64,000 bases of DNA from assembly GCF_019320115.1 (NCBI RefSeq), contig NC_089595.1, positions 105,903,611-105,967,610 of the forward strand, given 5' to 3'. Shown here piece after piece: positions 36,601 to 47,011 of the stretch. The position numbers and the translations under genes are program-made. Every line of letters begins with the position of its first letter. The first letter of the stretch is position 1. A model generated the notes under the pieces. The model saw only the letters and a program-made list of their open reading frames with translations. It did no database searches and was not told the DNA's origin. The DNA is from Miscanthus floridulus (Eukaryota > Streptophyta > Magnoliopsida > Poales > Poaceae).

Positions 36601-38091
36601 TGGATTGCTCTCTTAGAAGTCGAATTATTGAACTTCAGAAGACGGATGTGGGTGTATTTCATATCAAACGGAAAATGAAAGAGAAAGAGACCAAGCACTT
36701 TAAAGTCGATGACAAGGGAATTCTCTGGTTTTAATGATAGACTGTGGTACCTAAAGATAAAGAACTTAGAAATCAAATTATGGCTGAAGCCCATTCTTCT
36801 AAATTGTCCATCCATCCTGGTAGTAGTAAAATGTATCAAGATCTCAAGCTGTATTATTGGTGGACCAAGATGAAGAAAGAAATCGCAGCTTATGTGGCAA
36901 GGTGTGATAACTGTTGCAGAGTCAAGGCTATTCACATGAGGCCCGGACTATTGCAGCCACTATCTATTCCTGGCTGGAAGTGGGAAGAAATTAGTATGGA
37001 TTTTATTGTTGGACTACCCACTACCAAAAAGGGTTGTGATTCCATCTGGATTATCGTAGATCGTCTAACTAAATCTGCTCACTTTATTCCGGTCAAGTCT
37101 ACCTATCATCCTCACAATTATGCTGAGATTTATTTTCAACAAGTGGTACGTCTCCATGGTGTACCCAAATCCATTGTTTCTGATAGAGGACCTCAGTTCA
37201 CGGCTCGCTTTTGGGGAGTGCTTACATCAGAATCTTGGCACTCATCTAATCCGCAGTTCTGCCTATCATCCGCAAACATCAGGACAGACTGAGCGTGTTA
37301 ATCAAATTCTTGAAGACATGCTTAGAGCTTGTCTTATCTCTTGCAAAGGCTCTTGGGAAGACTGGTTACCTCTCGCTGAATTCTCTTATAACAACAGTTA
37401 TCAAGAGAGTATCAAAATGGCTCCTTTTGAAGCTCTTTATGGCCGAAAGTGTAGAACTCCTTTGAACTGGGTGGAGCCCGGGGAAAGAAGATTCTATGGT
37501 ATTGACTTTGTAAAAGAAGCCGAAGAGCAAGTCCGAACTATACAAAAGAATATGACTGCCGCTCAGGCTAGACAAAAGAGCTACGCTGATAAGAGAAGGA
37601 AACCTATTGAGTTTGAAGTAGGTGATCATGTTTTATTTGAAGGTATCCCCTATGAAAGGAGTCAAGCGTTTTGGAATTAAAAAGAAGCTTGAGCCTCGAT
37701 ATGTTGGACCCTACCGCATTATCGAGAAAAGTGGAAGAGTAGCATATAAGCTCGATCTACCACGTGAGATGGGAGCTATATTTCCGGTATTCCATGTGTC
37801 CCAGCTGAAGAAGTGTCTTCGTATTCTCGAGGAAAGAATAGCAACAAGGAAAGTCAACTTGAAATCTGATCTTTCTTATGAGGAAAAGCCGTGCAAGTTT
37901 TGGATACTCAAGAAAGAGTGACTCGTACACGAGTGGTTAAATTATACAAGGTAGTTTGGAGTAATCATAGTGAACGGGATGCAACCTGGGAGCGGGAAGA
38001 TTATTTAAAGGAAAACTATCCAGCTTTCTATACTGATTGGTACGCTTTCCAAATCTCGGGACGAGATTTTTCTAAGGGGGGAGGGCTGTAA
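33689..38091 (+). pseudogene. Chromovirus gag-pol, unit 3 (broken)
   Basis: Same domains as unit 1, ending in the chromodomain and a stop inside LTR4. Gag stops at 34099 and 34186 are shared by all units. Base losses or gains near 33791, 34893, 35434, 35679, 35810, 35907, 36533 and 37215 break the frame. The integrase codon that is TAG in unit 1 is CAG here. Together with unit 2 it shares variants absent from unit 1 (for example TGGACCTT near 36118 and TTATCATCGC near 36005), so units 2 and 3 look like sisters. Confidence 0.9.
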
Positions 38092-41000
38092 CACCCTCGG
38101 TGTTTGGCTTCTACTAATTGCATTTCATCTCATAAACATGTGCATCATTTATCTCATCATGTCATTTTCCCTGAAACATACATATGAAACATTCGCATAT
38201 TCTGTTTGTTTGTACTAGATTGTTTGTGAATGGTAGTAGTGCAACATAACAATGAAACATGAATTTCCCATGTCTTGAAGCATGGCAACAGGGTAGTAAT
38301 GTGACAAGTATAGGATAACAACAAGGTCACGCAACATGTGAAACACTGTATTGAAACATATGTATGAATTGCTTGTTTTTATCTCTGTATCACATGTGAT
38401 CCTTAGAAGTGGTATAACAATTTTGTAAATTGGTTGATCATGGTCTATTACACCTTAACTACACTTAGGTTACTTGTTGGACATTGTTCATGTAGATCAA
38501 AATGACCAAAATGCCCTCAAGTGCAAGTTTGACTAGAATTGACCATAGGAGTCTCATTGTTTGACTGTTTAAAAAGTGTAACTTAGAGACTTTGCATGGC
38601 TGTGCACTCTTTACAAAAATTGTAGCAAATTTATCAAGGAACAAAAGTTGTTTTATAGCCAAGTCATGAAAATGGCTAGAACATGCTCAAACATGGTCCA
38701 CAAGTCAGAAATACATGCTGATTGCAACACTGAAAAATATGCTAAGTCTTAAACTGCATTTCAGTTGCATCGAGCTCACTTTGGCTTCGTGTAACTTCGG
38801 ATCCATGGCGTGTTAGGTGTTGGTCATTGAAATGAAATTGTAGAGGGAATATAGGTCTACAACTTTGATGTTCAATTCTTCCACTAACTCGTCACGGTTT
38901 AGGAGTAAATCATTGTCAAAGTATCGCTGTCAGGCGTCGGCTTAGCACTGAATCGCGTTTTCAGAAAAATCTGCAGTACTGCCGTGGCCGACCGTTCAGA
39001 AAAACGACTGCCGCATGTCCGCCACCCTCACCGCTCGCCTGAGCGCGCTGGCCACGCGCCTGTGCGAGTCCCTGCCGTCGCATGCCGCGCCTTGAAAGCC
39101 ACCCCCGCGTCTGCCCGTCGAGTCGCCGTTCCATTTCGCATTTCCCCCTCCTTCCTCCGCGCGCACAGCGACAGGAACGCCGAAGCACCACCGAGCCATT
39201 TCACCCAAAACCAAGCGCCATTGCCCGATTCGTCCCTGAACGCAGCACCACCGTGAGCTTCTCCACGTCTGGACCCCACCGCCACTCCATTTTCGCCTCA
39301 GGTAAGCTCTCACCGTGGCGCGGCTCCACCGGGTCGCCATGACTGCCGTCGGCCGAGCGCGCGCATGGCCGTGCTGCTTGAGCCCCTTCCATCCCTTTCT
39401 CCCCCTTGCGCTGGATGCTGTGAACTCTACTGAAGCTCGTAGAGTCGGCCATTAGGGTCGAGACGCCTTGGCCTCGCCGGAGCCGGCAGTGCCGTGGCCG
39501 AGCGCCGCCGTGGCCATCGCCACCCCTCCTTGTCGCGTCAATAGCCACGAATAAGGGTTCCCCTAGGTCCGCTAGGATGAGGCGAGCACGTAGACACCCT
39601 TGCCTTCGCCGGAGAAGCTCCCGGTGACGAGCTTCGCCGCCGTCCCCTTCTCCTCCCCTGTTTCCCTCGCTGACGCGGGGCCCTTCTTGTCAGCCGTCGC
39701 GGCTGAGGCGGGAGCCCAGCGTGGGCCGCGTCGTGTTGGGCCGCGCCAGCGCGTGAGTCGCGGGCCGCCGGTTCTTGGGCTGGCCCGTGTAGGGCTGAGT
39801 GTTGTTTCCTATTTTATTTCGTTTATTTATTTCACAGATTTATGTACATCTTGAAAAATATGTAGCTCCTAGTATATAGATCCAAATGCTATGGTTCTAA
39901 TTTTGTTAAGTTCCTGGTCATGTCTAGTATTTAATAAAAATATAATAGGAGCACATGTTTTAGAAAACTTGGATGAATTAAATAGGAGTTTGAAATGTGT
40001 TTTTAGAAGCATGCAAACTTGTTTGAATTTTATCTGGAGTTTCTGTGGTCCAAAAATTATGAAATTTTGTGGGTCCTCTATTTTGGTTTATTATAAGCTC
40101 TGGTAAAAATTTCAGAGCTAGTGCATGTGTAGTTTTTAAGTTATAGAATTTCCTTTTATTAATAGGTGGATCTTGTGTGAATTTTCATAATTTTTCTATA
40201 GATCCAGTGAAGGAGAATTTTATGGGTACTATTATTATGCTATAATGATGCTTGGAAAAATGTGAAATCTGTTGCTTGACACTTTTCATTAGGATTTCTT
40301 AATTATGCCATTTTAAGCTAGTATGCCTTATCATTTTTGTGTAGACTGTTATACTTACTCAATGGCTTTGAAATTTTGATGGTAGTCTATGTGAAGCATG
40401 AGATCTACTGTAATTTTTGTAGATTTTTATGAATAGTTTTACTATATATTGCTTAAATCACCTAATTAACTAAATAAATTGGAAAAGGATATTAAATAAT
40501 TTATTTAGAAGTTAGCACTATACTTTCTGATGTTTCTTAGGTATGAAAAACAAGTTGGTAAACTTTGTTTGGTCAAATTTGGCTTTTGCATCATCATTAA
40601 ATAATTAAGTTAGTAACCCTGTCAATTCTGGACAGATTCTAGATTTTCTAGAATTAGAGTTGGTCAACTTCAGAATCGTGCTTTGATGTTTACAAATGAA
40701 TTGTAGAGAATTTCATAAGCTTTCCAGAATGTTCTCTTGCAAGTCATTTGGATTATAGAACTCTGGTTATGATAGAATTAAGTTACTACTTGTTGCATAT
40801 GGAGCTTTAGCTGTTATTTTAGGTATGTCGTTACTATTCTAAGTTCATGGTATTGTTCCTAGGTGTTAGGCCTTTAACTGAAGATGAGCATCTTTATCTT
40901 AGGTTATGCAGGTTAGGTAAGTTGCTCTTGTTATTTAAGTTAAGTTGGATACATGCTTAAAGTGATTTGAATAGAGCAAATTACTCGGTAAACGAGTGTC

Positions 41001-42751
41001 CAGTGACGTTTTCATAAACACCCATTGTGATTCATTCATCATGAGCATCATGTCATCCCTTATGCATCCATGATATTTATCTCGTGCATCGGCATGCAAT
41101 AGGTGTACCGGAAGGAGTAACCCTGCTGGAATTCGAGGAACTGAACGAGCAGCAGCAGCCGACACCGGAAGTTCAGGAGGAGCAGCCTTCAGGAGAAGTG
41201 CCAGACGAGGTCGCCGTTGAGTGCCCAGATCACCGTCCTTGCAACTTTGTGAAAGGCAAGCCCCGGAGCATATTAAGCCTCCTATTTTCCAAACTGCAGT
41301 TACAGTATTATTATTACATATATTGTTGCATTAAGTTTAGGTGTTGGATGCAAACACTTGCTGCATTGGTTACCCATTCCTTGTCCAGATATTGTTACCC
41401 TGAATCCTATGTAGCTCAGGCTCAAGTAGTGCTTAGCCCTGCTTTAACGCGGTAGAAGTCGGGTGATTTCCTGTCACCTGCGAGATATAGGATGATACAT
41501 GTGGCACGGTTGACTATATTTGCTATCGTGGAAAAGAACCAGTCTTAATTTGAAATGAAGACCGGACGGAGGCTTGCCGGTTTGCAGTGACTCCGTCTGT
41601 GTCGCTTAAGGACTGATCTTGGAGCCTTTCCTATTCATGTTGAACGCATGCCTCTCTCTTAGTTGGCCGTGTCCGATGACCGACCGCGAAGCCGAGTAGC
41701 TCACCTCAGGCCGGGAGTCGATAAGTATAAAGTGCGCCTCGGAAGGGAGCCGTAGGCGTGAGTCCAAGGGCAGGTGATTTAAAAGTCCTGATCGTCCTGG
41801 TAGAATGGTAATCCCTGAGAGTGCTGGCGCTGATCGAACCCGCGAATTTGGTTCCTGAGATGTTCCAAAGGTGACCCACGGCTACCCTTGCAAAGTATGC
41901 CAGGGTGAGAGTTAGGAATACCCCCTCAGCTGAGTTGTAATTCGATTCGAGTCGCCGTCTCTCCCGGTTAGTGAGAACTTGATGGGCTTATCTCCAATGT
42001 AGATACACTTAAGAACTTAATGGTTCAGAAATGATGATATGATGATGACAGCCTTATTATACCTGCTATGGTTAATATTGTTTGCTCCTAATAAGTGAGT
42101 GCTCTAGTACAGGTGCTAATCTAGCGGACAGGTAAATAATGATAAGCTTGATGCTAAGTTTAAATTGGTTACTATAATCTTAAGCTCTTTTATGCAACTG
42201 TGTCAAGCTAGCCCACCTGAAAAGCCTTGCATGATCCTTGGTGTCTTTTATTCTGATTTTTGTCGGGTAAGTCTAGCTGAGTACCTTCTCGTACTCAGGG
42301 TTTATTTCCCACCTGTTGCAGATGACCAGTTCTACTTTGGTTGCTGCAAGTACTGCCTTCTCCCTGCTGGGGATGAAGACTAGACCGTTGGGCACGGTCT
42401 CTACTAGTTCTCGTACCTGATAATGCTTTTGTGGGACATGACTCAGATCTGGCAATGTAATTGAAAACTATGATGTTTTGTACCAAACTATGTTGCTTCC
42501 GCACACTCAAACTTGGTTTGTAATATTCTATTTAACTCTGATGGATGTAATCCGAATGCTACTTATGAAAGGTTGTAACAGATGATGTGTTGTGTTGAAT
42601 CATTACGATCTTGGTTTGTATGTCGAGAGTTGGTTGAAATCCTTCGTGGTTTCCGGACTACCGGGATTATGGGAGCTTAAGTACAGGAATTTGATCACTT
42701 CGGTGATTGTTTTTGTACTTACGTTCTTATGATTTGGTCGGTTCTGTTACA
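38087..42751 (+). repeat. Chromovirus LTR4 (right end of the array)
   Basis: 4665 bp, ending TTCTGTTACA and followed by the duplication atgcc. Numerous small indels lie between about 38200 and 39700; from there to the end it is almost identical to LTR2. Confidence 0.95.
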
Positions 42752-42756
42752 ATGCC

Positions 42757-43775
42757 GAGAGCATGGAGCGGGAGGGTCTTGACATCAGAATCTCGACCAT
42801 GTTGGATGCCCTGGACCAGGCCAGAGGAGCCCTGCGTGAAATCGTTGTTCCTACTACCCAGGTATTCGCTTGGTTTTCTTCTTTCTTCGCATGTTTTTGT
42901 GTTTTCGCATTTCTAATACCAGTCTTCTTCCTCTTTAGATTCTTGTTGCTCGTAGCCGAAATAAATCCTTATTCCTCCGCGAGCAGAAGGCGGAGTGGGA
43001 TCGCCTTTCTGAGGAGGCCCGACTGTGAGCAGACATGGCCACGTAGCTTGCTGCCGCCCAGGAGCGGGAGGCCCAGGCGCGTCAGGACGTAGAGGAGGCC
43101 CACGGGATGTTTGAGGATTTGTCGGCGAGGTCAAAGCTGGATGGGGAGGAGATCGCTAGGCTCCGAAAGGAGCGAGACGAGCTGCTGCAGAGGAATGTCG
43201 CGGCTAATGAGAAGGCTGACGAGGTCCTGAAGGAGCTGGAGATGGAGCTGGACCTCCGGCGGAAGGCTGAGAGTAGGGCCATGGCCCTTCAGCAGAATGT
43301 GGACGAGGACGTCGAGGTGGTCCATTCTCTCCGAGCAGATCTCGGTGACGCGGTGAGCCGAAGGTTGAGCGCTGAAAACATCTCTGTCAAGCTAGAAAAG
43401 GAGCTTGCCCATATATGAAGGACCCTTCAGACTAAGAGCGATGAGCACGATCTTCTACAAGCTGCGGTCAGGGTGGTCCTTGATGCCCTGAAGGTGGTGG
43501 AGCCGGTGGAGACCAGCCCGCTCGCGGCTTGTGCCGCAGGTATCATGGCTCGGGTGGGCCAGCTTGAGGAGAGTGCTTTTCACGCCGGGGTCACCCAGGC
43601 CTTCACCGTCGCCCATGCTCATTACGAGAAGGAAATCAACCTGAAGGTGATGAGTGAAGGTTTCCCGTCCACCTATGAGGATGATGAGCTGGAGGCAATG
43701 GAGAAGATGGTTGCTCCCCTTGCGAAAAACCTAGCGGATAATCTGAAAGAGATGGTTCTCCCTTCGCGGGAGTAG
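42757..43775 (+). pseudogene. Antisense ORF of the Tat element, 3' part (coiled coil), broken
   Basis: Continues, in the same frame, the exon cut at 7590: the codons before the array end ...DDHA and those after begin ESMEREG. The exon closes at 42861 (CCCAG|GTATTC), a 77-bp intron ends CTCTTTAG (42938), and the last exon runs to the stop at 43773. The product is a long coiled coil (ERDELLQRN, LEMELDLRRKAE, VEVVHSLRADLGD). In-frame stops at 43026 (TGA), 43044 (TAG) and 43416 (TGA) each sit where CGA or CAG would keep the frame, pointing to C-to-T decay of methylated DNA. Confidence 0.82.
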
Positions 43776-45868
43776 TTAGTCAAATAATTTTGAGAACAAC
43801 TTATATGTAATATGTGAACAAGTGTCGGTATTTTCGAGTCTAGACGCAGTTTTGTGATTTTGCTTCGTAATTTCGTTTTGTTTGATTTTTTGTGATCTTA
43901 CCAATCTGTTCCCCCAAATCTTGCCGCTGGTCTTGATGCGAGGAGATTGTTTCGAAAGAAGGAAGGGAGGTAGCCATACCTTAACCAGCCCCCGAGTAAG
44001 GTCTGACCCCCTGCATTTGCTGGGGTCGGGGGTTACTAGAGACCGGAACGTTCAGACAGAATCACATTCCGTGGTTTTGGTGATAGGGTCGGCGAAGTCC
44101 TTGGATGGCATTGCAATATTCCCCGCCCTATCTTCCAACAGAATTCCCCAAATGGGGACTCTATGGGCTCGGCAAGGTAGGGCCTTCGAACCTGTGTCCC
44201 TGTATTGATCAGCTCGAGCCCTCGGGCCTTGTCAGGGTCTGATAGGGGTCGGCCGTAATTTGCGTGTTACCCCGTCCTCGATTTTCGTAATCAGAGGGGC
44301 TGAGTAAACGACACTTGCCTCGATGGCTCGAGTATCACGCTCAATGAGCTCGCTAACGGGTATGTTCGTGTGGAATCCGGGTCCATCATTTGCTGATGGG
44401 GTCGGCAGAGCCCTCTGGGGGCACTCCACAACTTCTTAACCCACCTCCCGGTAGATGCCCGAGCTGTTCGATAGCCTTAGGCGGCCCGATGGCCTCTCCT
44501 CGATGGAGATTCTGTGGGTTTGGCTTGGGGTAAGAATTGAACGAGAAAAGGTTGAGACGTCCCTATCCGCTTCTAAGCAGGGTCGGGCAGGGCCGCTGGG
44601 GCTTGTCTCAGTTATTTCTCCCTGGCTCTGTTCAGCACGAGGTAGCCTCGAGCCCTTTGCGGGCCAGCCTTCGAACCTCGGCCTGCTGCCACCTATATTG
44701 AATGAGGTGACGACCGTTTCGTGATGCGACACGAAGTGTTGGGATGTAATGTTTTGCATATGTAATGCTTGAATGTATAATTTAATCGAAATAAAGGCGG
44801 GGTCGGTAATGTTACCTTGGTGGCATGAGTGACGAAAAAGCTCCTACCAGATGTGTCTGTGCGGGGTTCAGGTCCTGATGTTTGCGATGAGGTTAGAGTA
44901 ACCTGCATAAGAATCGCTATTCTTTGTTTTTCGTACCTCGGTGGCAGTCCAAGCCGTTTAATTAACTTGGGCAACCTGACAGCTTCTCCTTTGGGGGAGA
45001 TTCTGTAGGCGGACCCCTCCGAACCCTTCTTGAGAAGGCAGACATCGAAGCTGGAGACGTGAGAGGCGTTGAGTATGATTTTTCTGGTGAACAGAAACAC
45101 CGTAGCTACCGAGGCGTAGGGTCTGCTAGTTCATCCAGTTTTACTCAAAGTTCTATGCCCGTATTCCGCACCCCTGGTTTCAAGCGTACAGAGGGGTCGG
45201 GTGAAGAGGACGTCTAGACTGGTAGACATCCTCGGTAGCCCCTGAGTGATGTTCGTGTCCCCGCCGTTTGATGGGGTCGGAAGTTCGGTAATAAATCTTT
45301 AACGCCTAAAGTAAGAAGGCAGAGATGCTTATCTTTCTTTAGACATTTGTTCATCATCTCTCCTGGGCCGCATGGTCGACCCAGAAGAGCTGTTGGGCTC
45401 CCCTTTATAGAGGTCCTATTGTCGGATCGTTCCGTGGTCCTGCATGGGGAGGCGAAGGGTCGTCTGCCCATGTGGGCGCCTTAATTGCCACGTCCGGAGC
45501 GGGTCAGTGGCGGGCCCTACCCAGGCAATGTCCAGTTTGACCAGGGGGGACGCCTCGTCGACCGGGCCACGTCCCGTCAGTTCCGGCGCGTCCCCTTAGG
45601 TGTCTATCAGCATTGATTCCGTATTTAAGGAGGGGAAGAGAGAGGGTTTTTTGTCCAACCTTTCACCTTTCCTTAGCTGCAGTGTCTCCTCTTTAAATAG
45701 GGAGGAGGAGGGGAGTTCTCATCCCACCTCTTCTTCTACCTCTGAGCCGCTACCTCTCCTTCTCCCTTTCCACTGAATGCGTCCGTGCGTCGCGGCGGTC
45801 CCTAAGTGAGGAAGAGTAATGCCAGAGAGATAGAAAGCTCACAAATCCACTCATGAATCTAGAGCCTG
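43776..45868. other. Spacer of the outer Tat element with a possible second plus-strand promoter
   Basis: No supported ORF. Phrases such as CCCCCGAGTAAGGTCTGACCCC recur here and again near 46910, and GGGGTCGG-type motifs recur throughout. Near 45629 (TATTTAAGG) and 45693 (CTTTAAATAGG) are TATA-like boxes followed by a pyrimidine-rich leader, which could start a plus-strand transcript toward the ORF at 45869. Confidence 0.45.
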
Positions 45869-46462
45869 ATGTCGAGCCGGAGGTCATCCAACATAGATGA
45901 GGTGGTGCGTGCCACCCTTGCTGAGGAGTCGCTGCTGCCGAAGGAGAAGGAGCGCTGGCGGGCACCGTATGTTGTCGACTTTGCCATCGTTTGCTGTGTT
46001 CCTTCCTTGGCGAGAGGTGTTTCTTGCTCTGACACTGTTGTTAGGGTTGTGGCTAGAGGCGATGGTGTAGTCCCCGGACGCCCTAGCGGAGGCATCACTG
46101 TCGGGGTTGTGGCTGACGACGATGGCGTAGTCCCCGGACGCCCTAGCGGAGGCGTTGCAGATGATGGCGTCTTTGAGGATCCCATGAAGCGGCGGGATGT
46201 CGCCGATGGAGAGTGTGGTGCTGTGGCCGCAGTAGACGAGCTGGCTTGTGTACACACCCCGGGCATCGCCGATGGAGAGTGTGGCGCGGCGGCCGCAGTA
46301 GACGAGCTGGCCTATGTACACGCCCCGGGCATCGCCGATGGAGAGCGTGGCGCGGCGGCCGTAGTAGACGAGCTGGCCTGTGTACATGCCCTGGGCATCG
46401 CCGATGGAGAGCGTGGTACGGCGACCGCACAACACTTTAGTAAAGCTAAGCAAAGACTGTAA
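45869..46462 (+). CDS. Uncharacterised second plus-strand ORF of the outer element, with 22-residue repeats
   Basis: A 197-codon open frame starting MSSRRSSNIDEVVRATLAEE. The middle has two copies of a DGVVPGRPSGG-like unit, and the C-terminal part consists of four 66-bp repeats (GIADGE(C/R)G-A-VDELA-VHAPG). It lies antisense to gag-pol, between the end of integrase and the coiled-coil ORF. TATA-like boxes lie 170-240 bp upstream. I recognise no domain. The repeats could keep the frame open by chance because 66 is divisible by three. Confidence 0.4.
   Translation: MSSRRSSNIDEVVRATLAEESLLPKEKERWRAPYVVDFAIVCCVPSLARGVSCSDTVVRVVARGDGVVPGRPSGGITVGVVADDDGVVPGRPSGGVADDGVFEDPMKRRDVADGECGAVAAVDELACVHTPGIADGECGAAAAVDELAYVHAPGIADGERGAAAVVDELACVHALGIADGERGTATAQHFSKAKQRL
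46202..46440. repeat. 66-bp tandem repeat, about 3.6 copies
   Basis: GCCGATGGAGAG recurs at 46202, 46268, 46334 and 46400, an exact 66-bp period with a few substitutions between units (TGTGGCGC/CGTGGCGC, CAGTAGACG/TAGTAGACG). Confidence 0.9.
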
Positions 46463-47011
46463 TTGAATAATTTTGTGGGGAAGCCCCCGAGTAAATAGTC
46501 CTTTGAATTTATAAGTATATTAGTCCTTTTTGTAATGAAATCACTTTGTAAGTGGCGAATTTGTGTCAAAAATGAACAAATTTTCATCTTTTGCCTATGG
46601 CAAGCAATCTTTTTATCTTTCCCTTTTTTGTCGAAACGGTTTTAGTGCCCTCCGACCCTTCTCACGGTCTAAGTCGTAAGAAACTAGGAACGTGGGTGAA
46701 CTAATTCTGATTGAGCTGGTGAGCAAAGAGGTTGCAGCTGCTAGGGCGTGGGTCTCCTGTAGTCCTACCAGTTATATTCAGAATTTGTTCCCCAAAATCT
46801 TAGCCCTTATGACTTGTTTATGAGAAGAATGAAAAACTTAGCGAATGTTTGCAAATATATAACACAGGAGGTTTTTGCAAGCGTAATATTTGTATTACTC
46901 ATTTCAGCCCCCGAGTGAGGTCTGACCCCTCGTGATTTGCAGGGGTCGGAAGTCACTAAGGATCGAGGTTTTGTAATGACAAAAACTGATAAGGAAGAGT
47001 ATATGCTTATT
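46463..47011. other. Spacer of the outer Tat element
   Basis: AT-rich, no supported ORF. Contains GCCCCCGAGT(A/G) motifs at about 46485 and 46908, like those bordering the polypurine tract at 4576, which suggests internal duplication of 3' non-coding sequence. Confidence 0.45.

Larger units (their letters stand above)
7591..42751 (+). mobile_element. Tekay-type chromovirus as a 4-LTR / 3-internal-region tandem array
   Basis: Four LTRs alternate with three internal regions: LTR1 7591-12257, int1 12258-18403, LTR2 18404-23070, int2 23071-29203, LTR3 29204-31942, int3 31943-38086, LTR4 38087-42751. The first two units repeat with an exact period of 10813 bp. Only the outermost edges carry the 5-bp duplication atgcc (7586-7590 and 42752-42756), so this is a single insertion that was later expanded, most simply by unequal recombination between LTRs. 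Each internal region has a Met-tRNA-like primer site, a leader ORF, gag-pol ending in a chromodomain, and a polypurine tract. RT motif, domain order and chromodomain fit the Tekay/Del clade of chromoviruses (inferred from motifs, not from a tree). Confidence 0.95.

Noticed and set aside
7591..42751. Three or four independent insertions of the chromovirus
   Set aside because: Internal LTR edges have no separate target duplications; only the outermost edges carry atgcc, and gag stops are shared.
45884..46453. Minus-strand frames over the 66-bp repeats
   Set aside because: Mirror frames of a period divisible by three; all frames stay open there, so openness is not evidence.
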